NCBI RefSeq assembly: GCF_017352195.1
Contig: NZ_CP071445.1
Coordinates: forward strand, 1,984,001 to 2,048,000
Length of the DNA stretch: 64,000 nt
Reading direction: 5' to 3'
Origin: Sedimentibacter sp. zth1
GTDB lineage: Bacteria; Bacillota; Clostridia; Tissierellales; Sedimentibacteraceae
Part shown: piece after piece, positions 18,003 through 28,930 of the stretch
Numbering within the stretch: position 1 is the first letter of the stretch
Layout of the letters: every line of letters starts with the position of its first letter
The notes under the pieces: generated by a model
Told to the model about the DNA's origin: nothing
Seen by the model: only the letters and a program-made list of their open reading frames with translations
Databases searched by the model: none
Made by a program: the position numbers and the translations under genes

Positions 18003-19117
18003 AATACAATCTTCCTTTCAGTAGCTTTATCAAATATATGCATATCTGATTTACTAAAGCATATGTTATATTTTTGGGATTTAACTATGCTTGTACTTGC
18101 ATCTACTTTAACAATAATATTAGTATCAGCATAGTTTAGGTATATTAGTTTTTCTGAACCCAACAATTCTATTGCTTCTATACTGCAATTTTTTAAAACT
18201 ATATCATCTTTTTTTAATTCATCACTTGGTATTTGAATAATATGTAGGTGTTCTGGTCTTACACCAACTACAATATCTAAGTTTGTTTTAGGTATGTTGG
18301 TATTTTTTTGAGGGAAGTTTATTGCTAGTGATGTATCTATATTAAATTTTAATTGTAACTCACTATTGTTTTTGTATAGCTTTGCATCTATAAAGTTCAT
18401 TTGTGGTGTTCCTATAAAACCTGCTGTGAATAAGTTGTTTGGATTATTGTAGAGATTTTCGGGAGTATCTATTTGCTGTATAATTCCATCTTTTATAACC
18501 ACTATTCTATCTGCCATAGTCATTGCTTCTGTTTGGTCATGTGTGACATATATAAAAGTTGTTTCTAACTGCTTATGTAGTTTTATTAGCTCTATCCTTG
18601 TTTGCATTCTAAGTTTTGCATCTATATTTGACAATGGCTCATCAAATAAAAATACTTCTGGTTGTCTTATGATAGCTCGTCCAAGTGCTACTCTTTGTTT
18701 TTGTCCTCCTGACAATGTTGCAGGTTTTTTATCAAGGATGTCATCTATTTTTAAAGTTTTAGATATATTTATAACTTTATCATATATTTCTTTCTTTTTT
18801 AGTTTTTTTAGTTTTAGGGAAAACGCCATGTTGTCATATACAGTTAGGTGAGGATATAAGGCATAGTCTTGAAAAACCATCGATATGTTTCTTTCTTTTG
18901 GTGATACATTATTTACAACATCATCACCTATTCTAATTTCTCCTTTTGTAATGCCCTCTAATCCTGCTATAATTTTTAAAATTGTTGATTTTCCACATCC
19001 TGATGAACCAACAAGTACTAAAAATTCTTTATCTTTAACTTCCAAAGTCAAATCCTTTAAGGCTGTAAATCCATTTGGATATGTCTTTGTAATCTTTGAC
19101 AATAATATACTGGACAT
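17999..19117 (-). CDS. ABC importer ATPase, MsmX/UgpC (MalK) family
   Basis: A 372-residue ATPase. Walker A GSSGCGKST lies at about 37-45, the signature LSGGQKQRVALGRA at about 134-147, Walker B VFLFDEPLSNID after it, and the H-loop in YVTHDQTEAM. A C-terminal OB-fold regulatory domain (about 235-372, with GVRPEHLHI) is typical of the MalK branch. It is the first gene of the ten-gene leftward operon and has its own promoter and an AGGAG ribosome site. ATPases of this family can serve several sugar importers. It is the only ATPase available in the operon for the FtsX-like protein. Confidence 0.92.
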   Translation of the reverse strand: MSSILLSKITKTYPNGFTALKDLTLEVKDKEFLVLVGSSGCGKSTILKIIAGLEGITKGEIRIGDDVVNNVSPKERNISMVFQDYALYPHLTVYDNMAFSLKLKKLKKKEIYDKVINISKTLKIDDILDKKPATLSGGQKQRVALGRAIIRQPEVFLFDEPLSNIDAKLRMQTRIELIKLHKQLETTFIYVTHDQTEAMTMADRIVVIKDGIIQQIDTPENLYNNPNNLFTAGFIGTPQMNFIDAKLYKNNSELQLKFNIDTSLAINFPQKNTNIPKTNLDIVVGVRPEHLHIIQIPSDELKKDDIVLKNCSIEAIELLGSEKLIYLNYADTNIIVKVDASTSIVKSQKYNICFSKSDMHIFDKATERKIVL

Positions 19118-19169
19118 TTAGCATCTCCTATTTTTATAAAATATGGTTATTTTATCTGAAATTATTTAC

Positions 19170-19198
19170 ATTATAGTATCTTTTACATATTTATACAA
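19170..19198 (-). promoter_or_regulatory. Promoter of the ABC importer/adaptor operon
   Basis: On the minus strand TTGTAT (19198-19193), a 17-base spacer and TATAAT (19175-19170). It lies about 50 bases upstream of the ATPase gene. It should drive the whole run of ten genes down to about 9.4 kb, because genes there overlap or are spaced by short gaps. Confidence 0.65.
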
Positions 19199-19254
19199 TT
19201 ATTAATTTTCGACATTTTTTTTATATATTTTAAATAAAATTTTTTTTAGTATAT

Positions 19255-19323
19255 AAAAAAACCCTTTGTCTTAATGGTGCAAAGATTTTAATAAATCCTT
19301 ACTTCAACTATCGACAAAGAGCC
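19255..19323 (-). terminator. Long stem-loop terminator (possible MITE-like repeat) after pyrG
   Basis: On the minus strand an outer stem pairs CTTTGTC (19319-19313) with GACAAAG (19270-19264). Inside it, an 8-bp stem with one G-U pair joins AAGGATTT to AAATCTTT. A run of seven T follows, so it works as the pyrG terminator. The roughly 65-base two-tier hairpin is larger than needed for termination and resembles short repeat elements dispersed as terminators in clostridial genomes. Confidence 0.6.
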
Positions 19324-19361
19324 TAATTTTTTTGTTTTATTATGTTTATGCGTTTTTTATG

Positions 19362-20981
<1,620 letters not shown>

Positions 20982-21028
20982 CTAAATTTTAGTTAATATA
21001 TCATTTTTTATTGTTAGATTATCCATAT

Positions 21029-21085
21029 CCCCTGAAAATAAAAAAGCAGAGACAAAAAAAGGGGTTTTTTTTTTAGTCTCTCCGC
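21029..21085 (-). promoter_or_regulatory. Attenuator-like leader of pyrG
   Basis: In the pyrG leader (minus strand) AGAGAC (21081-21076) pairs with GTCTCT (21053-21048). Facing A-run and T-run arms extend the stem and the loop is CCCC (21064-21061). A GC pair lies outside the stem and a T-run follows, giving an intrinsic terminator inside the 5' untranslated region. A GGGG (21032-21029) just downstream can pair with the loop. B. subtilis pyrG is controlled by CTP-sensitive attenuation, but the GGGC start used there is not seen here. Confidence 0.6.
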
Positions 21086-21119
21086 TAACTTCAAAATCTA
21101 TAAAATTATTTACTAAATA

Positions 21120-21148
21120 ATTTTATATTAATTCAATCAAAACGTCAA
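21120..21148 (-). promoter_or_regulatory. Promoter of pyrG
   Basis: On the minus strand TTGACG (21148-21143), 17 bases, then TAAAAT (21125-21120). The predicted start near 21113 gives a leader of about 140 nt that contains the attenuator. Confidence 0.65.
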
Positions 21149-21276
21149 TGGCTTTTTAAAATAATTCTATTTTTTTATTAAAACGTATAATTGTAATATT
21201 TTTTTTATATGTACATATATATTAACAAATAATATTATCTTGGACTTTATTTTAATGTCTAAAAGGGGGATTTAAT

Positions 21277-22824
21277 TTGTTTAAACAAAACACCGATGTT
21301 TTTTTAGTAAATGATCTTATAGGAAACAATTTAACAGATTTAATTGTTGAGGGAGATGTGTACGTACCAGATAATACACTAGGTATCGAAAAAATAATAA
21401 ATACAACTGGAAAGGTAAAAATAGCTAATGTTTCTGCTCTTACAAACAAAGTAGCTGTATATGGGGATTTAAATTATACAATTATTTATCGTGGAAACAA
21501 CGAAAACTCAACTACATCTGCACTAAATGGAAAGATAGATTTCATGGAAGAAATTCCAATGCAGGGTGTAACTGAGGAGATGTCAGTTTCAATAACTCCT
21601 TCAATAGACTACATAGATTCAAAAATAGTTTCGGACTATAAAGGTTTGATAAAAGCAGTGGTTAATATTGAAACAGAAGTAATCAATAATCATAACGTAA
21701 ACTATATATCCAACATAGAATCAGATGGCTCCTTCCAAGCTAAAACTGATAATTTTACCTACACAGATGTAAGTGAATGCATAAGTTCCGAATTACCACT
21801 AAACGTTACTATGACATTAGAAGATAACATGAATGAGATTGAAGAAATATTAAAATTTGATGTTATGCCAATTATTACAGAAACTGATATTATGAATGAA
21901 AGAATGCTAATTGAAGGAATTTGCAAAGTTGGAATACTGTATAGCGAAAATGATGAAATGAAATCTCTAAATTATTTGGCTAAAGACTTTCCTTTTACAC
22001 ATTATGTAGAATTGAAAAATGCAAATGAGTTGATGAAAAACAGCGTAGCAGTATCAGTTACTGATATGAATTGCGAAATTGCAAAAGATGACAATGACGA
22101 AAATAAAATAACTAACTGTGAAATAAATATGGAATTTACAATTTGTTTGTACGAACCTGTTTACAATAATATGATTTCAGATGCATATTCAACAACTAAT
22201 GAAATAAGCATTGATAAATCAAACATTTCAGTTAATTCGCTAGTCGACTTTTGTTGTATAAAAGATGATTTCGAGAAAACTTTTGATGTTGATGATGTAA
22301 GTATTAAAGATATTTACTATTATGACGCAGTAGCAAAAATATCAGAAAAAACAATTTATGATGATAATATGGTTGTCGATGGCTTTATTGATGTAAATGT
22401 GATATTTTTAGATGGAGATATCAACAAGGTAGATAGCACATCCACTTCTATACCATTTTCATCAAATGTTGATTTATCTAGTTATACAGACGTATCAGAT
22501 GCTGAAAGTAAAATTACACTAACAGATGTAGGAGTATATAGAAAAGGTAGAAACACAATTGTATTTGAAGCAAAGATTGTTAATGATGTTAAAGTTAAAA
22601 ACAATAAAAATGTTAGTATTATAAGCAATATTGTTGAAGGAGATAAACTAAACAAAAAAAATACTCCAAGTATTGTTTTTAGAGTAGTTCAGCCAAACGA
22701 ATGCTTATGGGATATAGCTAAAAACTATAATATTTCAATGAATTATTTATGTCAATCTAATAACTTAGATATAGATAGTGAATTAACCGTAGGGGAAAAA
22801 ATAATAATAACTAAACAAATCTAA
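21277..22824 (+). CDS. sipL: Spore morphogenesis protein SipL (DUF3794 repeats plus LysM)
   Basis: A 515-residue protein with successive DUF3794/SPOCS-type regions over about 20-460 and a C-terminal LysM domain (about 468-514: VVQPNECLWDIAKNYNI onward). This layout is that of clostridial SipL, which works with SpoIVA at the forespore surface to tether and encase the coat. It is the functional counterpart of SpoVID. Start is TTG 21277, behind AGGGGG at 21263-21269. Upstream, ATATT at 21196-21200 and CATATATATT at 21214-21223 loosely resemble a mother-cell SigE promoter. This gene is the clearest evidence that the host forms endospores. Confidence 0.88.
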   Translation: MFKQNTDVFLVNDLIGNNLTDLIVEGDVYVPDNTLGIEKIINTTGKVKIANVSALTNKVAVYGDLNYTIIYRGNNENSTTSALNGKIDFMEEIPMQGVTEEMSVSITPSIDYIDSKIVSDYKGLIKAVVNIETEVINNHNVNYISNIESDGSFQAKTDNFTYTDVSECISSELPLNVTMTLEDNMNEIEEILKFDVMPIITETDIMNERMLIEGICKVGILYSENDEMKSLNYLAKDFPFTHYVELKNANELMKNSVAVSVTDMNCEIAKDDNDENKITNCEINMEFTICLYEPVYNNMISDAYSTTNEISIDKSNISVNSLVDFCCIKDDFEKTFDVDDVSIKDIYYYDAVAKISEKTIYDDNMVVDGFIDVNVIFLDGDINKVDSTSTSIPFSSNVDLSSYTDVSDAESKITLTDVGVYRKGRNTIVFEAKIVNDVKVKNNKNVSIISNIVEGDKLNKKNTPSIVFRVVQPNECLWDIAKNYNISMNYLCQSNNLDIDSELTVGEKIIITKQI

Positions 22825-22831
22825 TATAAAT

Positions 22832-22858
22832 AAGCACACATTATGTGTGCTTATTTTT
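22832..22858. terminator. Terminator between sipL and the ABC exporter genes
   Basis: A perfect 9-bp stem (AAGCACACA with TGTGTGCTT, 3-base loop) followed by TATTTTTTA. It ends sipL, and on the opposite strand it overlaps the end of the permease gene. Confidence 0.8.
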
Positions 22859-24132
22859 TAAAATTTTTGCTTCCTTATTTTCATATATTCTTTTATATTA
22901 ATTGTTTTTCCATATAAAAGTACACCCATTTTGTATATTCTAGCTGATATAAGTCCTATCAATATTGTTGAACCAATTAATATAACAATTGATAGAATTA
23001 CTCCATATACAGGTACATTACCCATCGTTATTCTTGCAAACATTGCCATAGGAGATGTAAATGGAATATATGAGCAAACTTTCATTACCATATTATCTAC
23101 ATTACCACTTACCATTGAATTCATAACCAATATAAACGCAACTACAAAAGTTAAAGTTATTGGCATAGTTGAAACATTTATATCTTCTGTTCTATTTGCT
23201 AAAGAGCCCAAAGCTCCAAATAGAAATGCGTAAATGAAAAATCCTAGTATAAAAAACAGTAATGAATACAGCAAATAATCTAAATTCATACTAAATATCA
23301 TGTTAATAATTTCATTCTGTTGCCAGTATAAATAATTGATTTTGTAAAACACAAAGCTTGTTACAAATATAATTGCTAATTGTGATAAACCAGCAAACCC
23401 AGAACCAAATACTTTTCCAAAAATAAGATTTGTCGGTTTTGCAGATGTTATAAGCATTTCCATAGCCCTTGAACTTTTTTCAGTTGCTACACTTGTTGCA
23501 ATCAAGTTACCATACATTATAATAGCAAAGTACAATATAAATATTATAATATAAGTATATAAAAAGCTTTGAGTTTGGTCCTTACCAACAGTTAAAACTT
23601 CACTACTAACATATGAAGAAAGTATACTCGATGCATCTTCCATTGATATTCCCTTTTGTTGCATAATATCAAGCTTTCTCTTCTGTTGAAGCGCACTATC
23701 TATCATCCCATAATTGGAATTACCCATCTTTTTGTCATTTACTATAAACGTATAGCTATTTACACCATCTATAATAATCGCACTTTTGTATATTTTATCT
23801 TTTACATCTTGTTTTATTTTCTCTACATCTTCTTTTATAGGAACTATATTATATCCCTGTAAATATTTCATAAGAAATATCACAGTAGTTTGTGGATCAT
23901 CACTTATTGTATCCATTAAAGCAATTGTTTCCTTTTCAGCTTCACTATCTTCTATATTTTCTCCTACATTTTCCTCAATACTGCTATCATTATTATCAAA
24001 CAATTCCATTATTCTAGGAAATGATAAAACAATAGCTATAAGCAAGGCTGCTACTATTGTAATACTAATAAAAATTTTATTTTTGTAAAAATTCATTAAT
24101 TCAAATTTAAAAACAGTTGACAATTGTCTCAT
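22858..24132 (-). CDS. ABC-2 type exporter permease (NatB-like)
   Basis: A 424-residue membrane protein with one N-terminal helix (about 20-42), an extracytoplasmic domain (about 43-185) and five or six C-terminal helices (about 187-400). It contains SRAMEMLITSAKPTNLIFGKVFGSG, the segment that marks the NatB/YhaP branch of ABC-2 exporters. It overlaps the ATPase gene by four bases. In B. subtilis NatAB extrudes sodium, but many relatives export peptides or drugs. The substrate here is open. Confidence 0.85.
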   Translation of the reverse strand: MRQLSTVFKFELMNFYKNKIFISITIVAALLIAIVLSFPRIMELFDNNDSSIEENVGENIEDSEAEKETIALMDTISDDPQTTVIFLMKYLQGYNIVPIKEDVEKIKQDVKDKIYKSAIIIDGVNSYTFIVNDKKMGNSNYGMIDSALQQKRKLDIMQQKGISMEDASSILSSYVSSEVLTVGKDQTQSFLYTYIIIFILYFAIIMYGNLIATSVATEKSSRAMEMLITSAKPTNLIFGKVFGSGFAGLSQLAIIFVTSFVFYKINYLYWQQNEIINMIFSMNLDYLLYSLLFFILGFFIYAFLFGALGSLANRTEDINVSTMPITLTFVVAFILVMNSMVSGNVDNMVMKVCSYIPFTSPMAMFARITMGNVPVYGVILSIVILIGSTILIGLISARIYKMGVLLYGKTINIKEYMKIRKQKF

Positions 24133-25040
24133 AGTCTATCCTCCGTATACTCAACAAATATATCATTTAGTGATGGCTCATAAACACTAAAGCTATCTAT
24201 ATCAAAGTTATTTTCGCCTAATACCGTCATTAGTTTATTTTTATCTACTGCATTTTTAAGCTCAATCCTAAGCATTTGTTTTTCAATTGTTGAATTAATA
24301 ACTATTTCTCTCAACTTTTCGTCAGTAAATAATTTAATTTTATCAACTTGAGAACTAGAGATTAAAATTTTATTTCTATCATATGATTTTTTTATATTCT
24401 TAATTAATCCATCTCTAACAATTTTACCACCGTTTAATATTGCTATATTATCACAAAACTCTTCAACATAACTCATTTGATGACTTGAAAAAATTAAAAC
24501 TTTTCCATCATTTATTAAATCCTTGACCATATCCTTTAGAAGCATCGCATTTACAGGATCTAAACCAGAAAACGGTTCATCCAATATTACTATATCAGGA
24601 TTACAAGCAAGAGTTGCTACAAGCTGTATTTTTTGCTGATTACCTTTTGATAAAGTATCTAGCTTTTTATTAGCATATTCAGTCATTTGAAGCTTCTCTA
24701 ACAATCTGGTAGCAGATTCTTTAGCTTCATTCTTACTTAACCCTCTTAATTGTGATAAATATAGTATTTGTTCCATAACTATTTTTTTGGGATATAATCC
24801 TCTTTCTTCAGGAAGATAACCAATTCTTACTTTTTGTCTATTTATCGGCTTACCATCTAAAAGAATTTTTCCACTATCAGAATTAAACACACCCATTATA
24901 ATTCTTATAGTAGTTGTTTTACCTGCTCCATTTCTTCCTAACAATCCTATAGCTTTACCACTTTCTGCTTCGAATGTTATACCATCTAGCACTTTTTTAT
25001 TAGTAAAACTTTTATAGATATTATCTATACGTACCCTCAT
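24129..25040 (-). CDS. ABC exporter ATPase (NatA-like)
   Basis: A 303-residue ATPase with Walker A GRNGAGKTTTIR at about 34-45, LSKGNQQKIQL as a variant signature, Walker B IVILDEPFSGLDP and H-loop FSSHQM. A C-terminal extension of about 90 residues ends with DIFVEYTEDRL, as in NatA/YhaQ proteins. It is coupled to the permease by an ATGA overlap. The gene lies downstream of dnaB on the same strand with a 63-base gap, so it may be partly transcribed from the dnaB cluster. Confidence 0.9.
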   Translation of the reverse strand: MRVRIDNIYKSFTNKKVLDGITFEAESGKAIGLLGRNGAGKTTTIRIIMGVFNSDSGKILLDGKPINRQKVRIGYLPEERGLYPKKIVMEQILYLSQLRGLSKNEAKESATRLLEKLQMTEYANKKLDTLSKGNQQKIQLVATLACNPDIVILDEPFSGLDPVNAMLLKDMVKDLINDGKVLIFSSHQMSYVEEFCDNIAILNGGKIVRDGLIKNIKKSYDRNKILISSSQVDKIKLFTDEKLREIVINSTIEKQMLRIELKNAVDKNKLMTVLGENNFDIDSFSVYEPSLNDIFVEYTEDRL

Positions 25041-25103
25041 ATTTTCTCCTTATAATTTCTATGATTTGACACAATTAAAGGCATACACATATATGCCTTT
25101 TAA

Positions 25104-26441
25104 CTACATACCACTTGGTACATCTGAAAACTTTGTAAATCTATCTATAAATACTAAATCTACAGTTCCGACTGGACCATTTCTATGTTTTGCGAGAATT
25201 ACTTCGGCTATACCCTTCTTTTCAGATTCATCTTTATAATAATACTCATCTCTATAAAGCATCATAACTATATCCGCATCCTGCTCTATTGCACCTGACT
25301 CTCTCAAATCAGAAAGAAGTGGCCTATGATCAGGTCTTTGCTCTGGAGCTCTTGACAACTGTGAAAGCGCAACAACAGGACAATTAAGCTCTCTTGCCAT
25401 TTGTTTTAATCCTCTAGAAATACTTGAAATTTCTTGTTGTCTACTTTCTGCTTTCCCTCCATAAGACATAAGTTGCAGGTAGTCTATGACAACCATATCA
25501 AGCCCTTTATCTATTTTAAGTCTCCTACACTTAGACATTAAGTCAAATAAAGTAATAGAAGCTGTATCATCAATATACATACTGACTTCTGCAATATCAT
25601 TCATGACATTTGCAAGTTTCATCCAGTCTTCATCATCTAATGTACCTGATCTAAGCTTATTGCTTTCAACTAGAGATTCCATACTTATAAGTCTTTGAAT
25701 ATACTGCTCCTTAGACATCTCCAAACTAAATAACGCTACCGAAGAACCACTTTTAGCAGCATTCATTGCAATATTTAAAGCAAGTGATGTTTTTCCCATT
25801 GCTGGACGTGCTGCAAGTAGGATTAAGTCCGAGCGTTGAAATCCTGCAGTCATCCTGTTCAATTCCTTGAAACCTGTATCTACACCAGTCAAGCTATCTT
25901 TCATTTTTGCTTTTTCTTCTAATTGATTAAATACAGTAATTAAAACATCTCTAACCATACTAAAATCATTTGAACTTCGATTTTGAGATAAGGAAAATAT
26001 CCTTGATTCTGCGAGGTCAATAAGATTTTGCACCTCATCACTTTCTTTATAACCCTTTTCAATAATTTCATTAGAAACACTTATCAATTTTCTTAATACA
26101 GATTTTTCTTTTATTATATTTATATAAGCTGTTACATTTTTTGATGTAATAATGTTTTCTGTTAAGCCTGCAAGATACTCTAAACCTCCAACTTGGTCAA
26201 TTTTGCCACGTTTTTTCAGTTCATCACTAACGGTAATCATATCTATTGGTACTTCTAATTGATATATAGTTCGTATTGCATCATATATTTCACTATTAGC
26301 TTCATAATAAAAATCTTCTGATGCTAATAAATTTAAAGTTTTTTCTACGGCCTTACCGTCTATCATCAAAGCCCCTAAAACTGTCTGTTCAGCTTCTAGA
26401 CTATGAGGCGGTACCTTGCCAAAGTTAAGAATATCAGACAA
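25104..26441 (-). CDS. dnaB: Replicative DNA helicase DnaB
   Basis: This hexameric 5'-3' helicase unwinds the chromosome at the replication fork (called DnaC in Bacillus). The N-terminal primase-binding domain (about 1-110, PPHSLEAEQTVLGALM) is followed by the RecA-like motor. Walker A AARPAMGKTSLALN lies at about 208-221, with VVIDYLQLM and the SRGLKQMARELN and RHRNGP-type arginine elements. Length 445 is standard and no intein is present. The start is TTG 26441 with AAGGAAGTG ahead of it. It sits in the conserved order yybS-gdpP-rplI-dnaB. Confidence 0.96.
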   Translation of the reverse strand: MSDILNFGKVPPHSLEAEQTVLGALMIDGKAVEKTLNLLASEDFYYEANSEIYDAIRTIYQLEVPIDMITVSDELKKRGKIDQVGGLEYLAGLTENIITSKNVTAYINIIKEKSVLRKLISVSNEIIEKGYKESDEVQNLIDLAESRIFSLSQNRSSNDFSMVRDVLITVFNQLEEKAKMKDSLTGVDTGFKELNRMTAGFQRSDLILLAARPAMGKTSLALNIAMNAAKSGSSVALFSLEMSKEQYIQRLISMESLVESNKLRSGTLDDEDWMKLANVMNDIAEVSMYIDDTASITLFDLMSKCRRLKIDKGLDMVVIDYLQLMSYGGKAESRQQEISSISRGLKQMARELNCPVVALSQLSRAPEQRPDHRPLLSDLRESGAIEQDADIVMMLYRDEYYYKDESEKKGIAEVILAKHRNGPVGTVDLVFIDRFTKFSDVPSGM

Positions 26442-26456
26442 CTTAGCACTTCCTTT

Positions 26457-26903
26457 TTATTTATCAGTTACTATAATGTTTATTTTTGCTGTTACTTTTG
26501 AATGCAATTTAGCACTTACAACATAATTTCCTAATGCTTTTATATTACCATTTAATTCTAATTTTCTTTTATCTATATCAACACCATGGTTTTCTTTTAA
26601 TATCTCAGCAATTTCTTTTGTTGTAATAGAACCAAACAATTTGCCATTTTCACCACATTTAGTTTTAACAACTATTGTTATTGCAGTTAATTTTTCTTCT
26701 ATTTTTTTTGCTTCATTTAATACTTCTAATTCTTTCTGTTCTTGTAATTTTTTTTGATTTTCTAACACTTTCATATTTCCAGCTGTAGCTTCAATTGCTA
26801 ATTTTTTAGGGAATAAATAATTTCTTGCATAGCCTTCCTTAGCATTGATAACATCACCTTTTTTACCTAAAGTTTTTTCATCTTTTAATAATATTACTTT
26901 CAT
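26457..26903 (-). CDS. rplI: 50S ribosomal protein L9
   Basis: The 148-residue protein begins [19 protein letters not shown], the classic L9 N-terminal rRNA-binding domain, followed by the long connecting helix and the C-terminal domain. It binds 23S rRNA near the L1 stalk and helps keep the reading frame. Its start overlaps the gdpP stop by four bases and dnaB starts 15 bases after it, so the three are co-transcribed. Confidence 0.97.
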   Translation of the reverse strand: MKVILLKDEKTLGKKGDVINAKEGYARNYLFPKKLAIEATAGNMKVLENQKKLQEQKELEVLNEAKKIEEKLTAITIVVKTKCGENGKLFGSITTKEIAEILKENHGVDIDKRKLELNGNIKALGNYVVSAKLHSKVTAKINIIVTDK

Positions 26904-28912
26904 TCTTCTTTACCGTCCTCTTTATATTGTTTTATTGCTTCATATAATTTTTCTTTAGCTTCATTTATACTACTTGTTTTAACTTGTGCTCCAGCCATTG
27001 TAAGGTGTCCACCGCCACCTAGCAATTCAAGTATAAGCTGTACGCTTATCTGTCCCATAGACCTACCACTTATATGGATATAATCTACATGTTTAACCAA
27101 AACAAAGCTTGCCTTTACATTCCTTACTGTTAATAATTCATCAGCAGCTTTTGCAGCCATAACATTATTCTCTTCTTCTTCATCATCAATATATGATATT
27201 GCAACATCGCCAAATTTCATTTCTGCTCTATCAACTATCTCAGTCTTTTTCTTCATTACATCTAAGCTTTCACTAAATAAATCCTTAACCTCAATAGTAT
27301 CCGCACCATTTCTACGTAAGAATGATGCTGCCTCAAAAGTTCTTACTCCAGTTTTAAAAATAAATGAATTTGTATCCACAACTATACCAGCAAGCAACGC
27401 ATCTGCTTCAAATTTTGTTATCTTAATATGGTCATCCATATATTGTATCAACTCTGAAACTAATTCACAAGTTGAAGATGCATATGGCTCAATATAGTCT
27501 AATACTGCATTTTCTATATATTCTTCACTACGTCTATGATGATCTATTAGCACAACTTTATCAACTTCCTCAAGAACTTCAGGAGCTTCTGTAAAGCTAC
27601 CCTTACTTGTATCTAAAACAACACAAACCGTTTCAGAATCAATAAGTTTAATTGCTTGCTCAGTAGTTACCAAAGCTTCTATATAGCTAGCATCTTCTTT
27701 TTCCATTCTTTCACAAAGATTTTTAAGCGCATAATTTACATTATTCAATACAATATAAGCTTTTTTACCTCTTGATTTTGCTATACTATATAAACCTATT
27801 GATGAACCTAAACTATCCATATCACCAATTTTATGTCCCATTATTATTACATTGGAACTTTGGTCTATTATTTGTCTCAAAGCAAATGATATAACTCTAG
27901 CCTTAACTTTTGTTCTTTTTTCAACTGCTTTGCTTTTACCACCATAAAATTTAACTGAATTAATTTTTTTGACTACAGCTTGATCTCCACCTCTACCTAA
28001 AGCAATGTCAAGTGCACCTTTTGAACATTCCAATAATTGTCCTATAGTTTTAGCATATGCACCAACACCTATACTCAGTGTATAATAAAACTCTCCAGAA
28101 CTTTTTATTTCTTTTACTTCCTCTAACAAAGAAAATTTCTTGTTTTCTAATGACTCTAAAAATTGATTTTCTATAACCATCAAGAATCTGTATGCATTAT
28201 ATTTCAATACAAATCCATTCATCTCAGTAGCATACTTATTGAGAATTTTTTCTATTTCTGCAACCATAGATGCTCTAATTAATTTATCCATTTTTTCAGA
28301 CATTTCATCAAAATTATCTATCTGAATTATCATGGCAATAGGTCTTTCGTCATTATACTTATTCTTTAAAGTTTTGAATGAAGTATTATCAACCCAGTAT
28401 AGTATGTACTCAGCATTGTCAGAAAACTGACCTTCTGATAATTTGCTGTATAAAACATTATAGCATTTTTGATCACTGTTAATAATTATTTCAAGATTAT
28501 TTAAAACACCTTGATTATTATCTTGCAAACTTTTTATTGAAAAACTAGGAGCTATATCTTCTAGCTTTTCAAAATTATCCATATCTAATATTACTTCTCT
28601 AAATTTTAAATTATACCAACATACCTTTCCTTCATCATCTATTATAAGAGCTGGCATCGGAAAATTAAAAATTGAACTTACAGATAGATTTTCTAAATTA
28701 TTTGTAAAATCAATAACATAATTTTTTAAATTCTTTTGTCTTCTATTATGCTTTCCTAACGTTGCTACAAGAATTATTATTATAGTTATAATCGAAAGCA
28801 AAGCTATAGTATATAGCTTATTAAGTACAAAAATTACTGAAAAAATAAAAAGAATAACTAAAAAAAGATAATTGTCGTCCTTTAAAAATTCAGGCAATTT
28901 AAATTCCTTCAT
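26900..28912 (-). CDS. gdpP: Cyclic-di-AMP phosphodiesterase GdpP
   Basis: This membrane-bound enzyme hydrolyses the second messenger c-di-AMP to pApA, which affects wall, potassium and beta-lactam responses. The 670-residue layout is two N-terminal helices (about 10-55), a PAS domain (about 70-150), a degenerate GGDEF domain (about 175-310, with [15 protein letters not shown]), a DHH domain ([12 protein letters not shown] near 350 and LIDHHRRSE near 425) and a DHHA1 domain ([13 protein letters not shown] near 640). The DHH metal ligands are all visible, so it should be active. It is coupled to rplI. Confidence 0.94.
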   Translation of the reverse strand: MKEFKLPEFLKDDNYLFLVILFIFSVIFVLNKLYTIALLSIITIIIILVATLGKHNRRQKNLKNYVIDFTNNLENLSVSSIFNFPMPALIIDDEGKVCWYNLKFREVILDMDNFEKLEDIAPSFSIKSLQDNNQGVLNNLEIIINSDQKCYNVLYSKLSEGQFSDNAEYILYWVDNTSFKTLKNKYNDERPIAMIIQIDNFDEMSEKMDKLIRASMVAEIEKILNKYATEMNGFVLKYNAYRFLMVIENQFLESLENKKFSLLEEVKEIKSSGEFYYTLSIGVGAYAKTIGQLLECSKGALDIALGRGGDQAVVKKINSVKFYGGKSKAVEKRTKVKARVISFALRQIIDQSSNVIIMGHKIGDMDSLGSSIGLYSIAKSRGKKAYIVLNNVNYALKNLCERMEKEDASYIEALVTTEQAIKLIDSETVCVVLDTSKGSFTEAPEVLEEVDKVVLIDHHRRSEEYIENAVLDYIEPYASSTCELVSELIQYMDDHIKITKFEADALLAGIVVDTNSFIFKTGVRTFEAASFLRRNGADTIEVKDLFSESLDVMKKKTEIVDRAEMKFGDVAISYIDDEEEENNVMAAKAADELLTVRNVKASFVLVKHVDYIHISGRSMGQISVQLILELLGGGGHLTMAGAQVKTSSINEAKEKLYEAIKQYKEDGKEE

Positions 28913-28930
28913 TATTTGACACCTCCGAAT

